Positions 26,218-34,237 of a DNA stretch of 64,000 nucleotides are shown one piece after another. A program made the position numbers and the translations under genes. The notes beneath the pieces were generated by a model. It was not told where the DNA came from and did no database searches. It saw only the letters and a program-made list of their open reading frames with translations. Each line of letters opens with the position of its first letter. The stretch's first letter is position 1. Source of the DNA: Methanosarcina sp. MTP4 (GTDB lineage Archaea > Halobacteriota > Methanosarcinia > Methanosarcinales > Methanosarcinaceae); NCBI RefSeq assembly GCF_000970045.1, contig NZ_CP009505.1, positions 2,170,001 to 2,234,000 on the forward strand. Reading direction: 5' to 3'.

Positions 26218-26447
26218 AGAATATCGACGTGAAGTGAGTTGAATAAAAGTAAAAACCAATAATTGCAGTGTATTTTGCAATCGCTTTTTTCAGCAATTTC
26301 GGGATGATCCGCTTGCTTCGCAAGCGGTGAGGGCCCTTGTTACCGATATTTAAAAAGAAAATTCCTGGAACTGGAATCATTAGTAAACCTGGTAACAAAA
26401 AACAGGGCCATTTCAAGCTATATACAGTATTTCTACAGAGCCACAGA
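26218..26447 (+). repeat. Dispersed hairpin-family element, full-length copy R1
   Basis: It begins AATATCGACGTGAAGTGAG, continues through TTGAATAAAAGTAAA, then the perfect stem CCGCTTGC-TTC-GCAAGCGG (26309-26327) and the box TGAGGGCCC. The 3' block contains AGGGCCATTTCAAGC and TTTCTACAGAGCC. Its first 34 bases differ from the 30.0-kb copy at one position only. A structured RNA or MITE are both possible; no protein is encoded. Confidence 0.8.
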
Positions 26448-26520
26448 AACAAACAGAAACAAACGGCAACAAACAGAAACAAACAGAAACAAACAGAAAC
26501 AAACAGAAACAAACAGAAAC
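26441..26520 (+). repeat. 10-bp tandem repeat, 8 units
   Basis: The unit AAACAGAAAC repeats eight times, one unit changed to AAACGGCAAC. It directly abuts the 3' end of the R1 element. Confidence 0.93.
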
Positions 26521-26569
26521 AGATACAATCTGTAAATGTTCTTTCTAATATCTCTTTTTTGCTTCTTTT

Positions 26570-26685
26570 TGAAAGGGCCGCCAGGCAAGCTGGCGGAGGC
26601 ACTTTTATTCAATCAAATCGAAAACCGGCTTCAGGGACAGGTAAAACATTTTCTCCGACCAGAAAGGTATTTCTGAAACTTATTA
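26570..26685 (+). repeat. Dispersed hairpin-family element, diverged copy
   Basis: TTTGAAAGGG leads into stem CCGCCAG-GCAAG-CTGGCGG (26578-26596), followed by AGGCAC. Further on, CAGGGACAGGTAAAAC and GTATTTCTGAAAC resemble the 3' block. This is a weaker match than R1 to R3. Confidence 0.5.
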
Positions 26686-26779
26686 AATCCAGGAACATAA
26701 AGCTTTTTAGGGCCGGAAATAACATCAAAAAATTGATAGGTGGGCATCAAAAAATTGAATCAAAAAATTGGAAATCTGA

Positions 26780-27526
26780 TTACGGGTGATACTTGCTCGA
26801 TCTTCTCCAGTAGTACTCGAACAATTCCCTGCACCAATCCTTAAACCCGGAGTCGGAACCGATAAGGACGCAGTCCCGGTCGATCTTTCCGTCCTGTCCC
26901 GGCAGGCCAAGAAAGGCGTAATGGTCGTTTACGTTCAGGGCGATTCTGATTTCTTCCAGGGTCCTGAATTCAATTCCGGACCTGACTTTTTCGCCCACGG
27001 AGCGCAAAACATTAGTTAAAAATTCTTCCGGATATACGCTCCTGAATTCCACTCCGGCGTCAAGTTTCTGTTCGATTTTTGGAAGGAAGCACCTGGGGAA
27101 GTTATCCGAGAGGTACCAGGAATACTCTCCTATTCCGTCGAAAAGGGAGTCCACATTTTCCATGACCTCAAAGACTCCGGTAACCACTTTTCCTCCCGAG
27201 AGCATGTCCACCCGCCTGAGAAGCTCTGGAGGGATAGGGGAAACGTCGTGGGTCAGGAAGTAAGAAGAGTTCAGGGCGATGAATTCGAGGTTAGGTGCGG
27301 AAGCCATGACAAGGTTCCCGAAGGGTGTAAGGGAGTAAAAGCCGTCAGGCCTTTTTTCCAGCAGGGCTGCATCAATGAGCCTGTTCAACTGCCTGGAAGT
27401 CTCTGGAGAGGTGATCTTCAGATGCTCCGAGATAGCCGTGAATTTCAGCGGTTTCTCACCAAGGGCTTTGAGGATGCCCAGCCTTACTTCCGAACCCAGT
27501 TCGGAAAAGAGTTCATAAGCTTTCAT
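26780..27526 (-). CDS. FilR1-like methanogen transcriptional regulator (HTH plus DUF1724-type domain)
   Basis: This 248-residue cytoplasmic protein has an N-terminal ArsR-like winged helix (ELGSEVRLGILKALGEKPLKFTAISEHLKI, then SPETSRQLNRLIDAALLEKR) at about 5-70. The C-terminal domain (SYFLTHDVSPIPPELLRR..., GVEFRSVYPEEF...) matches the methanogen FilR1 middle domain. These regulators are numerous in Methanosarcina and few have known signals; some respond to methyl substrates or oxygen. ATG at 27526 has CGGGGA five bases upstream; the frame is open to 27562. It stands alone, beside a repeat island. Confidence 0.9.
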   Translation of the reverse strand: MKAYELFSELGSEVRLGILKALGEKPLKFTAISEHLKITSPETSRQLNRLIDAALLEKRPDGFYSLTPFGNLVMASAPNLEFIALNSSYFLTHDVSPIPPELLRRVDMLSGGKVVTGVFEVMENVDSLFDGIGEYSWYLSDNFPRCFLPKIEQKLDAGVEFRSVYPEEFLTNVLRSVGEKVRSGIEFRTLEEIRIALNVNDHYAFLGLPGQDGKIDRDCVLIGSDSGFKDWCRELFEYYWRRSSKYHP

Positions 27527-27921
27527 ATGTTCCCCGGGAAAAGGATTTTTTAATTTGCACATTCAGATGACAGCTTCCTACCCATTCCCATATTTGCATG
27601 CAGTTTGTAAGTATCCCAGCCTTTTTCAAATTTGCATGCAACTTGCAGGTTTTCCAACCATCTTACAGATTTACCTGTTGCATCCGGCTTTTCTAATTAA
27701 CTTGCAGCTTTGTTTACTTTCTAACACAATTCCTACTAACTTAAGATTTTCCCCAGATTTGTTTCAAATAATTCCTGTACGTATTTTCTTTTAGTGGTTT
27801 GAAATAACCGGGCGAGAATCCGAACGTGAATTTGCATTTTCCATTGCCATCATGCGGATGAACATGCTAAAGAACCTTAAAATCGGAAAAGGAACAGAAA
27901 AAAGGAAACTTGAGGCTTAAT
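27527..27921. other. Divergent promoter region
   Basis: This spacer of about 390 bases lies between the minus-strand regulator and the plus-strand membrane operon. Three loose copies of TTTGCATGCA/CTTGCAGGTTTTC-like sequence (27592-27720) give a roughly 50-base repeat. It may hold operators for the FilR1-like protein, but no clear dyad is seen. Confidence 0.35.
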
Positions 27922-28386
27922 ATGAATAACCTTACAAAAGTGCTCATAGCTATCTTTCTAATAATAATCGCCGCCGGAATAATCCTGGCTGGCATTAATT
28001 TCTACGCTGTGGACGAATACCTTGACGACGGATATGCCGAGCAGGAAGTAACCGTTTGGGGGAACGATTCTCTCGATGCGTTCGTGAGCGAATCCGAAAA
28101 CTATGAAGAACACTTCGTATTCAGCTATATCCCGAGAGACCCGAATGCAACCCTTGACTGTTACATGATTTACGAATTCAAACAGGATGGAATCACTCTG
28201 GAAAGTGCAGATAAAAAACTTTACGAAGGAGTTACGGCATCAGACCCCATAGTGCTTGAATTCCCGAGAGTTGAGGACTCCACATACGAACTGGACGTCA
28301 CGATAGAAGATACCTACGGAGTTATCCTGCACAAAAGCGGAATGAAAGTATATCCCCAGAAAGAAGGAAACGAAAGTGAAGTTTGA
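27922..28386 (+). CDS. Membrane-anchored extracellular protein, unknown family
   Basis: This 154-residue protein has one N-terminal helix (VLIAIFLIIIAAGIILAGINF) and an acidic outside domain rich in beta strands (ATLDCYMIYEFKQDGITL; TYELDVTIEDTYGVIL). It resembles small archaeal cell-surface domains of the CARDB/Ig class, but I cannot name the family. ATG at 27922 has GAGG six bases upstream; a TTG at 27910 is also in frame. It is first in a three-gene cluster with a small membrane protein and an ICMT-like methyltransferase. Confidence 0.75.
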   Translation: MNNLTKVLIAIFLIIIAAGIILAGINFYAVDEYLDDGYAEQEVTVWGNDSLDAFVSESENYEEHFVFSYIPRDPNATLDCYMIYEFKQDGITLESADKKLYEGVTASDPIVLEFPRVEDSTYELDVTIEDTYGVILHKSGMKVYPQKEGNESEV

Positions 28387-28423
28387 GTAAAAGAAAAGAT
28401 AGTCGAAAAGAAGGTGAAAACTG

Positions 28424-28618
28424 ATGAGAGAACAGAAAATAAGGGATCATAGGACAGGTAAATGGTTCGGACTTTTAGTACTGGTCGTAGGTGTGCTCTA
28501 CTTGCTCAGCGACCTGGCAAAGACTTTCGAAGCAGGGATAAGCGGCTGGACGACATTCTTCCTGCTTGCCGGGCTCTGGTTGATTTCAAGAAGGCCGGAA
28601 AAACTCCTGGAACAGTAA
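28424..28618 (+). CDS. Small two-helix membrane protein
   Basis: A 64-residue protein with two hydrophobic helices (WFGLLVLVVGVLYLLSDLA and WTTFFLLAGLWLISR) and basic ends. GAAGGTG lies eight bases ahead of the ATG. It sits 37 bases after the preceding gene and 59 before the ICMT-like gene, probably in the same transcript. No family recognised; the pattern is similar to DUF5668/LiaI-like small membrane proteins. Confidence 0.75.
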   Translation: MREQKIRDHRTGKWFGLLVLVVGVLYLLSDLAKTFEAGISGWTTFFLLAGLWLISRRPEKLLEQ

Positions 28619-28677
28619 GCAGCGGGACTTAAGTTCCCGCTCATTCCCACAGAATGAACCTGCAAGGAGGGAGAAAT

Positions 28678-29268
28678 ATGGAAACAAGAATGAAGACGAA
28701 AATGAAGACAAAAGAAATGGCAGAAGGGAAGATAGAAGAGAAAACAGGATCGAGGACAGCAGGATCAAGGACAGAGGTGAAGACGGAAAAAAAGACAAAA
28801 ATCTTACCCCCAACAATCTTCTGGCTCCTTGTCCTGGCTTCTGCAGGAACCTCCCTGTCAACCCGTTTTATTTACCCGGAAGGACAGCTAGCAGCCTCTC
28901 TTCCATATTCGGAAAACTTTGGGATAATCGCCGGAGGCCTGCTGATCGCCGCTGGTATCTCGTTAAACATCTGGACCGATCTGATCTTTAAAAAAGAAGC
29001 GACAACTGTCAAACCTCACGAAGAGCCTTCAAAGCTCATAACTGCCGGGCCTTTCCGGATCAGCCGCCACCCAATGTACCTCGGGATGACTCTGATACTC
29101 TTCGGGCTGCCCCTGATTTTTTCGGGTCCCGCAACAGCATTCGTCTTTCCGGTAGCTTTTGCAATGGCAATGGAACTGTTATTCATCCCCTTTGAAGAAG
29201 CAAACTGCGAGAAAATTTTCAAAAATAGTTATATTGATTATAAAAAAGATGTCAGGAGGTGGATTTAA
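28678..29268 (+). CDS. Isoprenylcysteine carboxyl methyltransferase-like membrane protein (PEMT/ICMT family)
   Basis: This 196-residue integral membrane methyltransferase has a basic N-terminal tail of about 45 residues with small internal repeats (MKTK, SRTAGSRTE), three to four helices, and the C-terminal PEMT/ICMT signature: GPFRISRHPMYLGMTLILFG, then FEEANCEKIF and YKKDVRRWI. These residues bind SAM and the methyl acceptor. The archaeal substrate is unknown, as there are no CAAX proteins; lipid or small isoprenoid thiols are possible. ATG at 28678 has GGAGGG upstream; an in-frame ATG at 28654 lacks one. Confidence 0.88.
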   Translation: METRMKTKMKTKEMAEGKIEEKTGSRTAGSRTEVKTEKKTKILPPTIFWLLVLASAGTSLSTRFIYPEGQLAASLPYSENFGIIAGGLLIAAGISLNIWTDLIFKKEATTVKPHEEPSKLITAGPFRISRHPMYLGMTLILFGLPLIFSGPATAFVFPVAFAMAMELLFIPFEEANCEKIFKNSYIDYKKDVRRWI

Positions 29269-29343
29269 TTCCATGCTAATTTTAGAACAGGGTTAATAAC
29301 AGTTTAGAATAAGATAATAAGAAGCTAGTGCAGGTTAACAAAT

Positions 29344-29640
29344 TTAAATTAACCTGACTGTCCATTCCTCACTTTCAACTGTCATGACCATTGCCATTTT
29401 TTTGCGCAGGCCCTGAAATGAAAAGCTGTCCTCATAATGAGCAAGCCGTATCCGGGTCGTTTCCGGAGCATTTTCAGAATCATTGTCCGTGCTCTGATCC
29501 ACAGACCTTGTGGACTCACTTATAATGTCTTTTTGATAAGATACCGCAGTACCCGAAGAAATATGGACTGCCATCAAAAGTGAAAACATTATTAAAAAAC
29601 AGCATAAACTGAAGACAATTGTGCTGAACCTTCCTTTCAT
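29344..29640 (-). CDS. Small secreted or membrane-anchored hypothetical protein
   Basis: A 98-residue protein with a signal-like helix (TIVFSLCCFLIMFSLLMAV) and a polar Ser/Asp/Glu-rich outside part. No family recognised. ATG at 29640 has GGTGG five bases upstream. TATA-like runs lie in the AT-rich region above 29670. Confidence rests on start context and the clean signal sequence. Confidence 0.6.
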   Translation of the reverse strand: MKGRFSTIVFSLCCFLIMFSLLMAVHISSGTAVSYQKDIISESTRSVDQSTDNDSENAPETTRIRLAHYEDSFSFQGLRKKMAMVMTVESEEWTVRLI

Positions 29641-29873
29641 CTTACCACCCTCATTTAACCCCATTTATTATTATCCTTGTAATTATATTTATGTGATTAT
29701 TATTATATAAATATTATCATAAAAAGAGAAATATTAACACATTAGGGACATAAATGATGAATAAATATACAAAAACGACACAATAGAAGAACTAAGATGT
29801 AAAAATCGTACGAATAAAAGTGGGATAGCAGGGGAAAGAAATTGGCAATGAAAAGACAGAAAGAAAAGGGTAT

Positions 29874-30099
29874 TCAGGCTCTCTAGAATGATGTAATATC
29901 GATTGAAATGGCCCTGGTTTTTGTGACAGGATTTAATGCTGAGTCCAATTCTGGGAATTTCCTTCCTGAAATCGAGTGCAAGAGCCCTCACCGCTTGCAT
30001 AAGCAAGCGGCCTTTCCAAAAATATTGAAAAACAGCGATTATAAAATCAAATTGCCAGTGGAACCCTTTACTTTTATTCAACTCACTTCACGTCAATAT
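29874..30099 (-). repeat. Dispersed hairpin-family element, full-length copy R2
   Basis: On the minus strand it begins AATATTGACGTGAAGTGAG, continues TTGAATAAAAGTAAA and GGGTTCCACTGGCA, then stem CCGCTTGC-TTAT-GCAAGCGG (29991-30010) and TGAGGGCTC. The 3' part has CCAGGGCCATTTCAATC and ends near TCTAGAGAGCC. It matches R1 at both ends, and R3 in the GGGTTCCACTGGCA block. Its 5' end touches MITE-like copy 3. Confidence 0.8.
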
Positions 30100-30103
30100 T
30101 CGA

Positions 30104-30283
30104 ACTATAGTCAATAACCCAAATTTTTTCATAAATCTCAAGTGACAATTTAACCACAGAAAGCACAGAAAGCACGGAAAACACGGAAAACACGGAATAA
30201 AGGAAATAGGGCACAGCCCTCAGTGCTTTCCGTGTCTTCCGTGGTTTAAAGTAAGTGTAAATATTTACGTTCAGGACCATAGT
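30104..30283 (+). repeat. MITE-like inverted-repeat element, copy 3 of 3
   Basis: It runs from ACTATAGTC to GACCATAGT. The left arm has four 9-bp units (AAGCACAGA, AAGCACGGA, AAACACGGA twice), one or two more than in copies 1 and 2, so the arm itself expands by 9 bp. It abuts the R2 element. Confidence 0.75.
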
Positions 30284-30394
30284 TGTATCGTGTCGTTATT
30301 TATATTTAATTTTTAAATTTCCGAAATAACTTGCATTGATTGAAAATTTCTATCTGTTTTTGCTTTTTTTCATTTACTTTCTTCTTTTTCCTAA

Positions 30395-30500
30395 TTTTTA
30401 TTCTGGAAATGCCGGCCGCCTTCGGCGCCCGGGACAAGAACGACACGATATACTAATATGGTTGTATGGGATACAATCAAGGATTCAGAGCCAACCATTA
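30395..30500 (+). repeat. Dispersed hairpin-family element, weak copy
   Basis: TTCTGGAAATGCCGGCCGCC leads into a short stem GCCG-CCTT-CGGC, followed by GCCCGGGAC. Downstream, GATACAATCAAGGATTCAGAG resembles the 3' block. It is the least certain member. Confidence 0.35.
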
Positions 30501-30666
30501 TTTTTATTCTTACTCGAGAACATCAAATGAATAGGCAGGACGACAAAGAAAGGACGACCAGGAAAAAAGGAAGAAAAATAAAAGAAAAAGAAGAAATGAG
30601 AAAGAGAAAAAGAAGAAGGAATTGAAAAACCCGCAAAAGCAGATTCATTCTTCTATTAAATCATAT

Positions 30667-31884
30667 TTACTCTTCTATTATATCCATCACATCAAGGCGC
30701 ATTGTTGGAGGAACTTCTTTTTCCGGCACCCCGATTCTTACAAGCATCTGGACGGTTTCCCCTTCTTCTGCGTATTCTTCGTGGATTTCCTTATACATTC
30801 CAGCCATTTCCGGATACTCTTCAGTGGCCTGGCTCAGGGGCTGCATGGCATATCCCATGTCCGAGGCTGTTAGCAGGAAGCGGCTGTAGAGGATACCGGA
30901 TTCAACCTGGACCGTTCGGCTGTTGCCCTCCGTGATTATCAGAGCGTATGCAGGGGTATTTTCCACGGCAGTTTTGGTCTGGCTGAGGAAGGAGTCCCTT
31001 GAGGCTTCAGGGCTGTTCATGGAGGGGAAAAGGGATAAGAGTCCCTGAAGTACATGGACTTTGAGGGGAGAAAGCCCCTGGCCTTCCATGGTAAAACCGT
31101 AGCGGAACTTGTTCTTCTCCCATTCGTTGGGCCTGAACAATTCGGAGCCTTCCTCCTGGACGCCGGAATTACCAGCTTCAACCTCTGCCGCCCGAAGGGC
31201 GATGTCTCCAAGCTTTTCAACGTCCTCTGCTTCCTGGAAAACGACTATGGTAACGTTTTCCGTGCTCAGGGCCTCGAGCTTCTCAATGTCTTCCTGCTGC
31301 AGCTTTGTTTCCCTGTACGAGACCCTGTAAGTGTCCGGGAGAAACATCACGGGATAAAGAGGTGAAATGTAGCCTCCGGTTTCACGGCTTTCCCGAACTT
31401 CCTCCGGAGCATCCCCGGAAGCTTCTTTCAGGCTCACCCTGGCAACAGGTTTGCTGTCTAAATTTTCAGGAGAGCCTTCGAGCCCGTATTCCCCTTCAGG
31501 GAAAAGCTCGATTTCAGCTTCGTACCCAAGCTCTTCAGCCGCGATCCTTACATATTCAAGGAAAGTTCCCTGGCTGACGGTCGCCTGCCTGCCCGGAGGA
31601 TCGGCTTTCGGGCTCAGCCTGTCCGTATCCACATACAGGAGAAAACTGTCTTCACCTTCCAGAACCACTCTCCAGGACTGGAGGTTGTGGGAATTCGGGG
31701 AAAGCACCCCGTGGGCAAGCACCTGAACCCTCGGGTCCTCAAACTGCTCATGATAGTCTTCAGCCCAGGGCTCAAGGTATTGTTTATGAAGGAAGGTACC
31801 GTCTACTATGACCAGCGCAAAGATGCCGATCACCAGAATACCTGCAAATGCAATTACCGCATTCTGCCAGGTGATTATCGCCAA
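30667..31884 (-). CDS. Membrane-anchored Acg-like nitroreductase-fold protein
   Basis: This 405-residue protein has one N-terminal helix (VIAFAGILVIGIFALVIV) and a large domain with the Acg-type FMN motif HGVLSPNSHNLQSWRV (about 58-73), then a second nitroreductase-like half ending GYAMQPLSQATEEYP. Acg-type proteins bind FMN but may store it rather than reduce substrates. The start is TTG at 31884 with AGGAGG seven bases upstream. It is transcribed alone. Long Glu-rich linkers (about 125-165 and 230-245) are typical of archaeal surface proteins. Confidence 0.82.
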   Translation of the reverse strand: MAIITWQNAVIAFAGILVIGIFALVIVDGTFLHKQYLEPWAEDYHEQFEDPRVQVLAHGVLSPNSHNLQSWRVVLEGEDSFLLYVDTDRLSPKADPPGRQATVSQGTFLEYVRIAAEELGYEAEIELFPEGEYGLEGSPENLDSKPVARVSLKEASGDAPEEVRESRETGGYISPLYPVMFLPDTYRVSYRETKLQQEDIEKLEALSTENVTIVVFQEAEDVEKLGDIALRAAEVEAGNSGVQEEGSELFRPNEWEKNKFRYGFTMEGQGLSPLKVHVLQGLLSLFPSMNSPEASRDSFLSQTKTAVENTPAYALIITEGNSRTVQVESGILYSRFLLTASDMGYAMQPLSQATEEYPEMAGMYKEIHEEYAEEGETVQMLVRIGVPEKEVPPTMRLDVMDIIEE

Positions 31885-32071
31885 TTCATTGCCTCCTGAA
31901 ACTAACCCTTTTTTCTGTGATAATTCCGCTCTCTATAACAATTTCAATAACAATTTCGATAACAATTTCGCATTGATGACGTAAATAACTATTCAAAAAA
32001 GCTAAACACTATTCCCGAACCATAATATTGAACTGCATAACTGAAGTATAGTATTTTCCGGGGTTCTAGAT

Positions 32072-32890
32072 ATGAAAGAGAAAATCCAGAAAAATAGCTG
32101 TCAGAAAAGCAATTCAAGCATTCAGGAAGATAGCTCCCGAGACCCTGTCATCAAAAAAATTTACGATTACCTGCTGGACGTATACGGCCCTCAGGGCTGG
32201 TGGCCCCTGACAGAACTCCACGTAAATGGCGGGTCCAATCCCACAAAAACCGGTTCCGTGCAGGGATACCACCCGGGTGATTACACTTACCCCCGGAACC
32301 GTACGCAGCAGTTCGAAATAATCTGCGGAGCCCTGCTTACCCAGAACACAAGCTGGCCCCAGGTCGAAACCGCCCTTCTCAACCTCAAAAAGCTAAAAGC
32401 CCTCTCTCCCGAAGGAATCCTTGCTCTTGATCCCGAAACCTTAAAAGAAGCCATCAGACCCGCAGGCTACTATAACCAGAAGGCCGGCCGCCTCAAAGCC
32501 CTTGCCGAATGGTTTTCAGACCTGCAGGAAAAAACCCCGGAAAGATCCCCGGAAAGATCCACTGAGATAATCCAGGGAATTCCATCCCGGGAAGAGCTCC
32601 TCTGCCTGAAAGGCGTAGGACCCGAAACCGCTGATTCGATTCTTCTCTATGCTTTTAAGCGACCCTCCTTTGTCGTTGACGCCTACACCAGAAGAATAAC
32701 GGCTAACCTGGGTCTGGCCGGGGAAAAGGCAAAATACGACGAAATTAAGGCCCTCTTTGAAGAAAACCTTCCTGAGGATACGGTCCTATATCAGGAATAC
32801 CACGCCATGCTCGTGGAACATGCAAAGCGGCATTATAAGAAGAAGGGAGCTTACGGAGAATGTCCACTTCTGAAGATTGTCGGGGATTAA
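32072..32890 (+). CDS. Endonuclease III-superfamily DNA glycosylase, MagIII-like (COG2231)
   Basis: This 272-residue base-excision repair enzyme has the HhH-GPD fold: ICGALLTQNTSWPQVETAL, then RPAGYYNQKAGRLKAL, the helix-hairpin-helix LKGVGPETADSILLYAF, and the catalytic Asp in VVDAYTRRI. The C-terminus has a single Cys (GECPL) instead of four, so the Fe-S cluster of endonuclease III is absent, as in the 3-methyladenine glycosylase MagIII. It should excise alkylated bases such as 3-methyladenine. An insert GSNPTKTGSVQGYHPGDYTY near 60-80 is unusual. The gene stands alone. Confidence 0.9.
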   Translation: MKEKIQKNSCQKSNSSIQEDSSRDPVIKKIYDYLLDVYGPQGWWPLTELHVNGGSNPTKTGSVQGYHPGDYTYPRNRTQQFEIICGALLTQNTSWPQVETALLNLKKLKALSPEGILALDPETLKEAIRPAGYYNQKAGRLKALAEWFSDLQEKTPERSPERSTEIIQGIPSREELLCLKGVGPETADSILLYAFKRPSFVVDAYTRRITANLGLAGEKAKYDEIKALFEENLPEDTVLYQEYHAMLVEHAKRHYKKKGAYGECPLLKIVGD

Positions 32891-32930
32891 ATGGTGTTAG
32901 AGTAAAATCAACCATAAAAGATAGCGTAAA

Positions 32931-33038
32931 CTAACTGTTAACTCCTGGAACTGGCATTGCATTTAAAGGCATTTTAATGAACCATAATCCCAGCACGACC
33001 AATAGTAAACCAGCAATAGTCCCTATAAATCTCAGCAT
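32931..33038 (-). CDS. Micro-protein A: 35-residue single-helix membrane peptide
   Basis: The reading frame starts MLRFIGTIAGLLLVVLGLWF and ends at TAG, giving 35 residues with one hydrophobic helix. I propose it as a gene because a second frame at 33291-33386 encodes a related peptide: M-L-K/R-F-I-x-x-x-A-G-L-L-L-V-x-L-x-L-x-F is shared. The upstream DNA is also alike (ATAAATTTT, then TTATTATGA, on the plus strand). An in-frame stop nine codons or less upstream excludes a longer product. No clear Shine-Dalgarno is present, so a leaderless or short-leader transcript is likely. Confidence 0.5.
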   Translation of the reverse strand: MLRFIGTIAGLLLVVLGLWFIKMPLNAMPVPGVNS

Positions 33039-33290
33039 AAAAGATGATACGGTTCATTGCGCATAAATTTTGTTATTATGACATAATATATGAGGTTGGT
33101 CTGCTAAAATAAGAACTAGCAACAAAACCAGTAACTACGAAACCCCGGCAGAAAAAGGAAAAGGTTTCTATAAATATTGAACACTTTTGAGAATGTCATT
33201 TAAGTTAAGGAAGCGTGCCTTATCCGACAAGAAGTCAACAACCAGCCTTAAAAAAAGCCGGGTAAGAGAGGTTTCAAGCCGCTGGCTATC

Positions 33291-33386
33291 TTAAGGGCAG
33301 GGAATTGTATTCAGAAACAACCTGGTAAACCCAAGGCACAGCCCTACCAAAAGTAAACCGGCAAGAGCTTTGATGAATTTTAACAT
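33291..33386 (-). CDS. Micro-protein B: 31-residue single-helix membrane peptide
   Basis: It starts MLKFIKALAGLLLVGLCLGF and ends at TAA after 31 residues. It has one hydrophobic helix with a basic residue near the start. It is a clear paralogue of micro-protein A, 250 bases away in the same orientation, and the similarity reaches about 110 bases upstream. A run of seven T on the minus strand (about 33250-33256) beyond its stop could end the transcript. The function is unknown; small hydrophobic peptides of this kind include membrane-complex subunits and type I toxins. Confidence 0.5.
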   Translation of the reverse strand: MLKFIKALAGLLLVGLCLGFTRLFLNTIPCP

Positions 33387-33742
33387 AAAATGAGTAAGGA
33401 AACATACATAGATAAATTTTCTTATTATGATATATTTAATTAAGTATATTTAGCAAGAAATATTGCAGTTCCAAAACCATAAAATCCGGGTAGAAAAAGC
33501 TCTGAATTTTGGGATCAAAACAGTAATGAGTTCACGTGGATAATTGCTCATTGCAGCTTTTCTGCAACCTGAAGATGGGATACAAAAAGGTGTGGGGGAG
33601 AGAAAGCAATTTCTCGTCTCTAATCAATGTTACGGAATGCACAGAAAAAATCAGGCAATTCCTGTAAACAATTTGTTCATCAAGCGATTCTTTTCGTCAA
33701 GTGATTCTATTTATCAAGCGGTTCACTTATGTCGCAATTTCC
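33387..33742. other. Spacer with micro-protein promoter region
   Basis: The part next to 33386 is the region conserved with the other micro-protein (33400-33500). Beyond it nothing is recognised; short plus-strand frames here lack start signals. Confidence 0.35.
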
Positions 33743-33955
33743 TTAGCCGAGTTTTACTCTGTAGCTGTCGGAGAGTTCTGTCTCAAGGACCCCTTCATGG
33801 ACCATCTTCTCAATCTCGTTTTCAACCTGACCGTAGGTAAACGGGTGGTCATGCGAAATTGCTGAAATCAGATCCGGGCTTGGGCAGGACCTTGTCGGAA
33901 ATGCTTCCCTGAACATTGCTACATTTTCTATAATTAAATTTCTGAGTTTTTCCAT
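33743..33955 (-). CDS. Small winged-helix-like hypothetical protein
   Basis: A 70-residue soluble protein: MEKLRNLIIENVAMFREAFP, then a helix-turn-helix-like part (SPDLISAISHDHPFTYGQVENEIEKMV) and a C-terminal beta pair (GVLETELSDSYRVKLG). This pattern fits a minimal winged helix. ATG at 33955 has GAAGGTG eight bases upstream. TATA-like AATTATATAATG lies above on the minus strand (about 34010-34025). No family recognised. Confidence 0.7.
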   Translation of the reverse strand: MEKLRNLIIENVAMFREAFPTRSCPSPDLISAISHDHPFTYGQVENEIEKMVHEGVLETELSDSYRVKLG

Positions 33956-34237
33956 TTTGTTATCACCTTCTTTTATAGTCATTTCTTTAATTATATATTG
34001 ATTTCTCTACAATTATATAATGCACGACCTCACATATATAGATTGTCCAAATAAACTATATAGTGAATGAATTTATAGGTATTTTGGATTCGGAGAAGGA
34101 AAAAATATTCACCTATAACCCGTCCATTGGTTTTTTCGTCCCAAAAATGAAGCAGAAAAACAAAGCAAAAAAGAGAAGTAGAAAAGTGAAGCAGAAAAAT
34201 GAAAAAACAAAATGAGAAAAATCAGGGCAGGGTTCTC

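Larger units (their letters stand above)
25562..26779. other. 1.2-kb repeat island without a gene
   Basis: No real gene is seen. In order it holds a GC hairpin CCGGGC/GCCCGG (about 25724-25744), a minus-strand copy of the dispersed hairpin family (25830-25990), a 24-bp array (26007-26198), a full plus-strand copy (26218-26447), a 10-bp array (26441-26520) and a third, weaker copy (26570-26685). Confidence 0.7.

Noticed and set aside
25998-26237. Frame coding for NSKKLTEN repeats
   Set aside because: The 24-bp array keeps any frame open; there is no Shine-Dalgarno, and the reverse strand is open too.
26441-26520. CRISPR-like regular array
   Set aside because: The unit is only 10 bp with no unique spacers, so it is a simple tandem repeat. 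The same applies to the arrays at 15976, 26007, 40365 and 43521.
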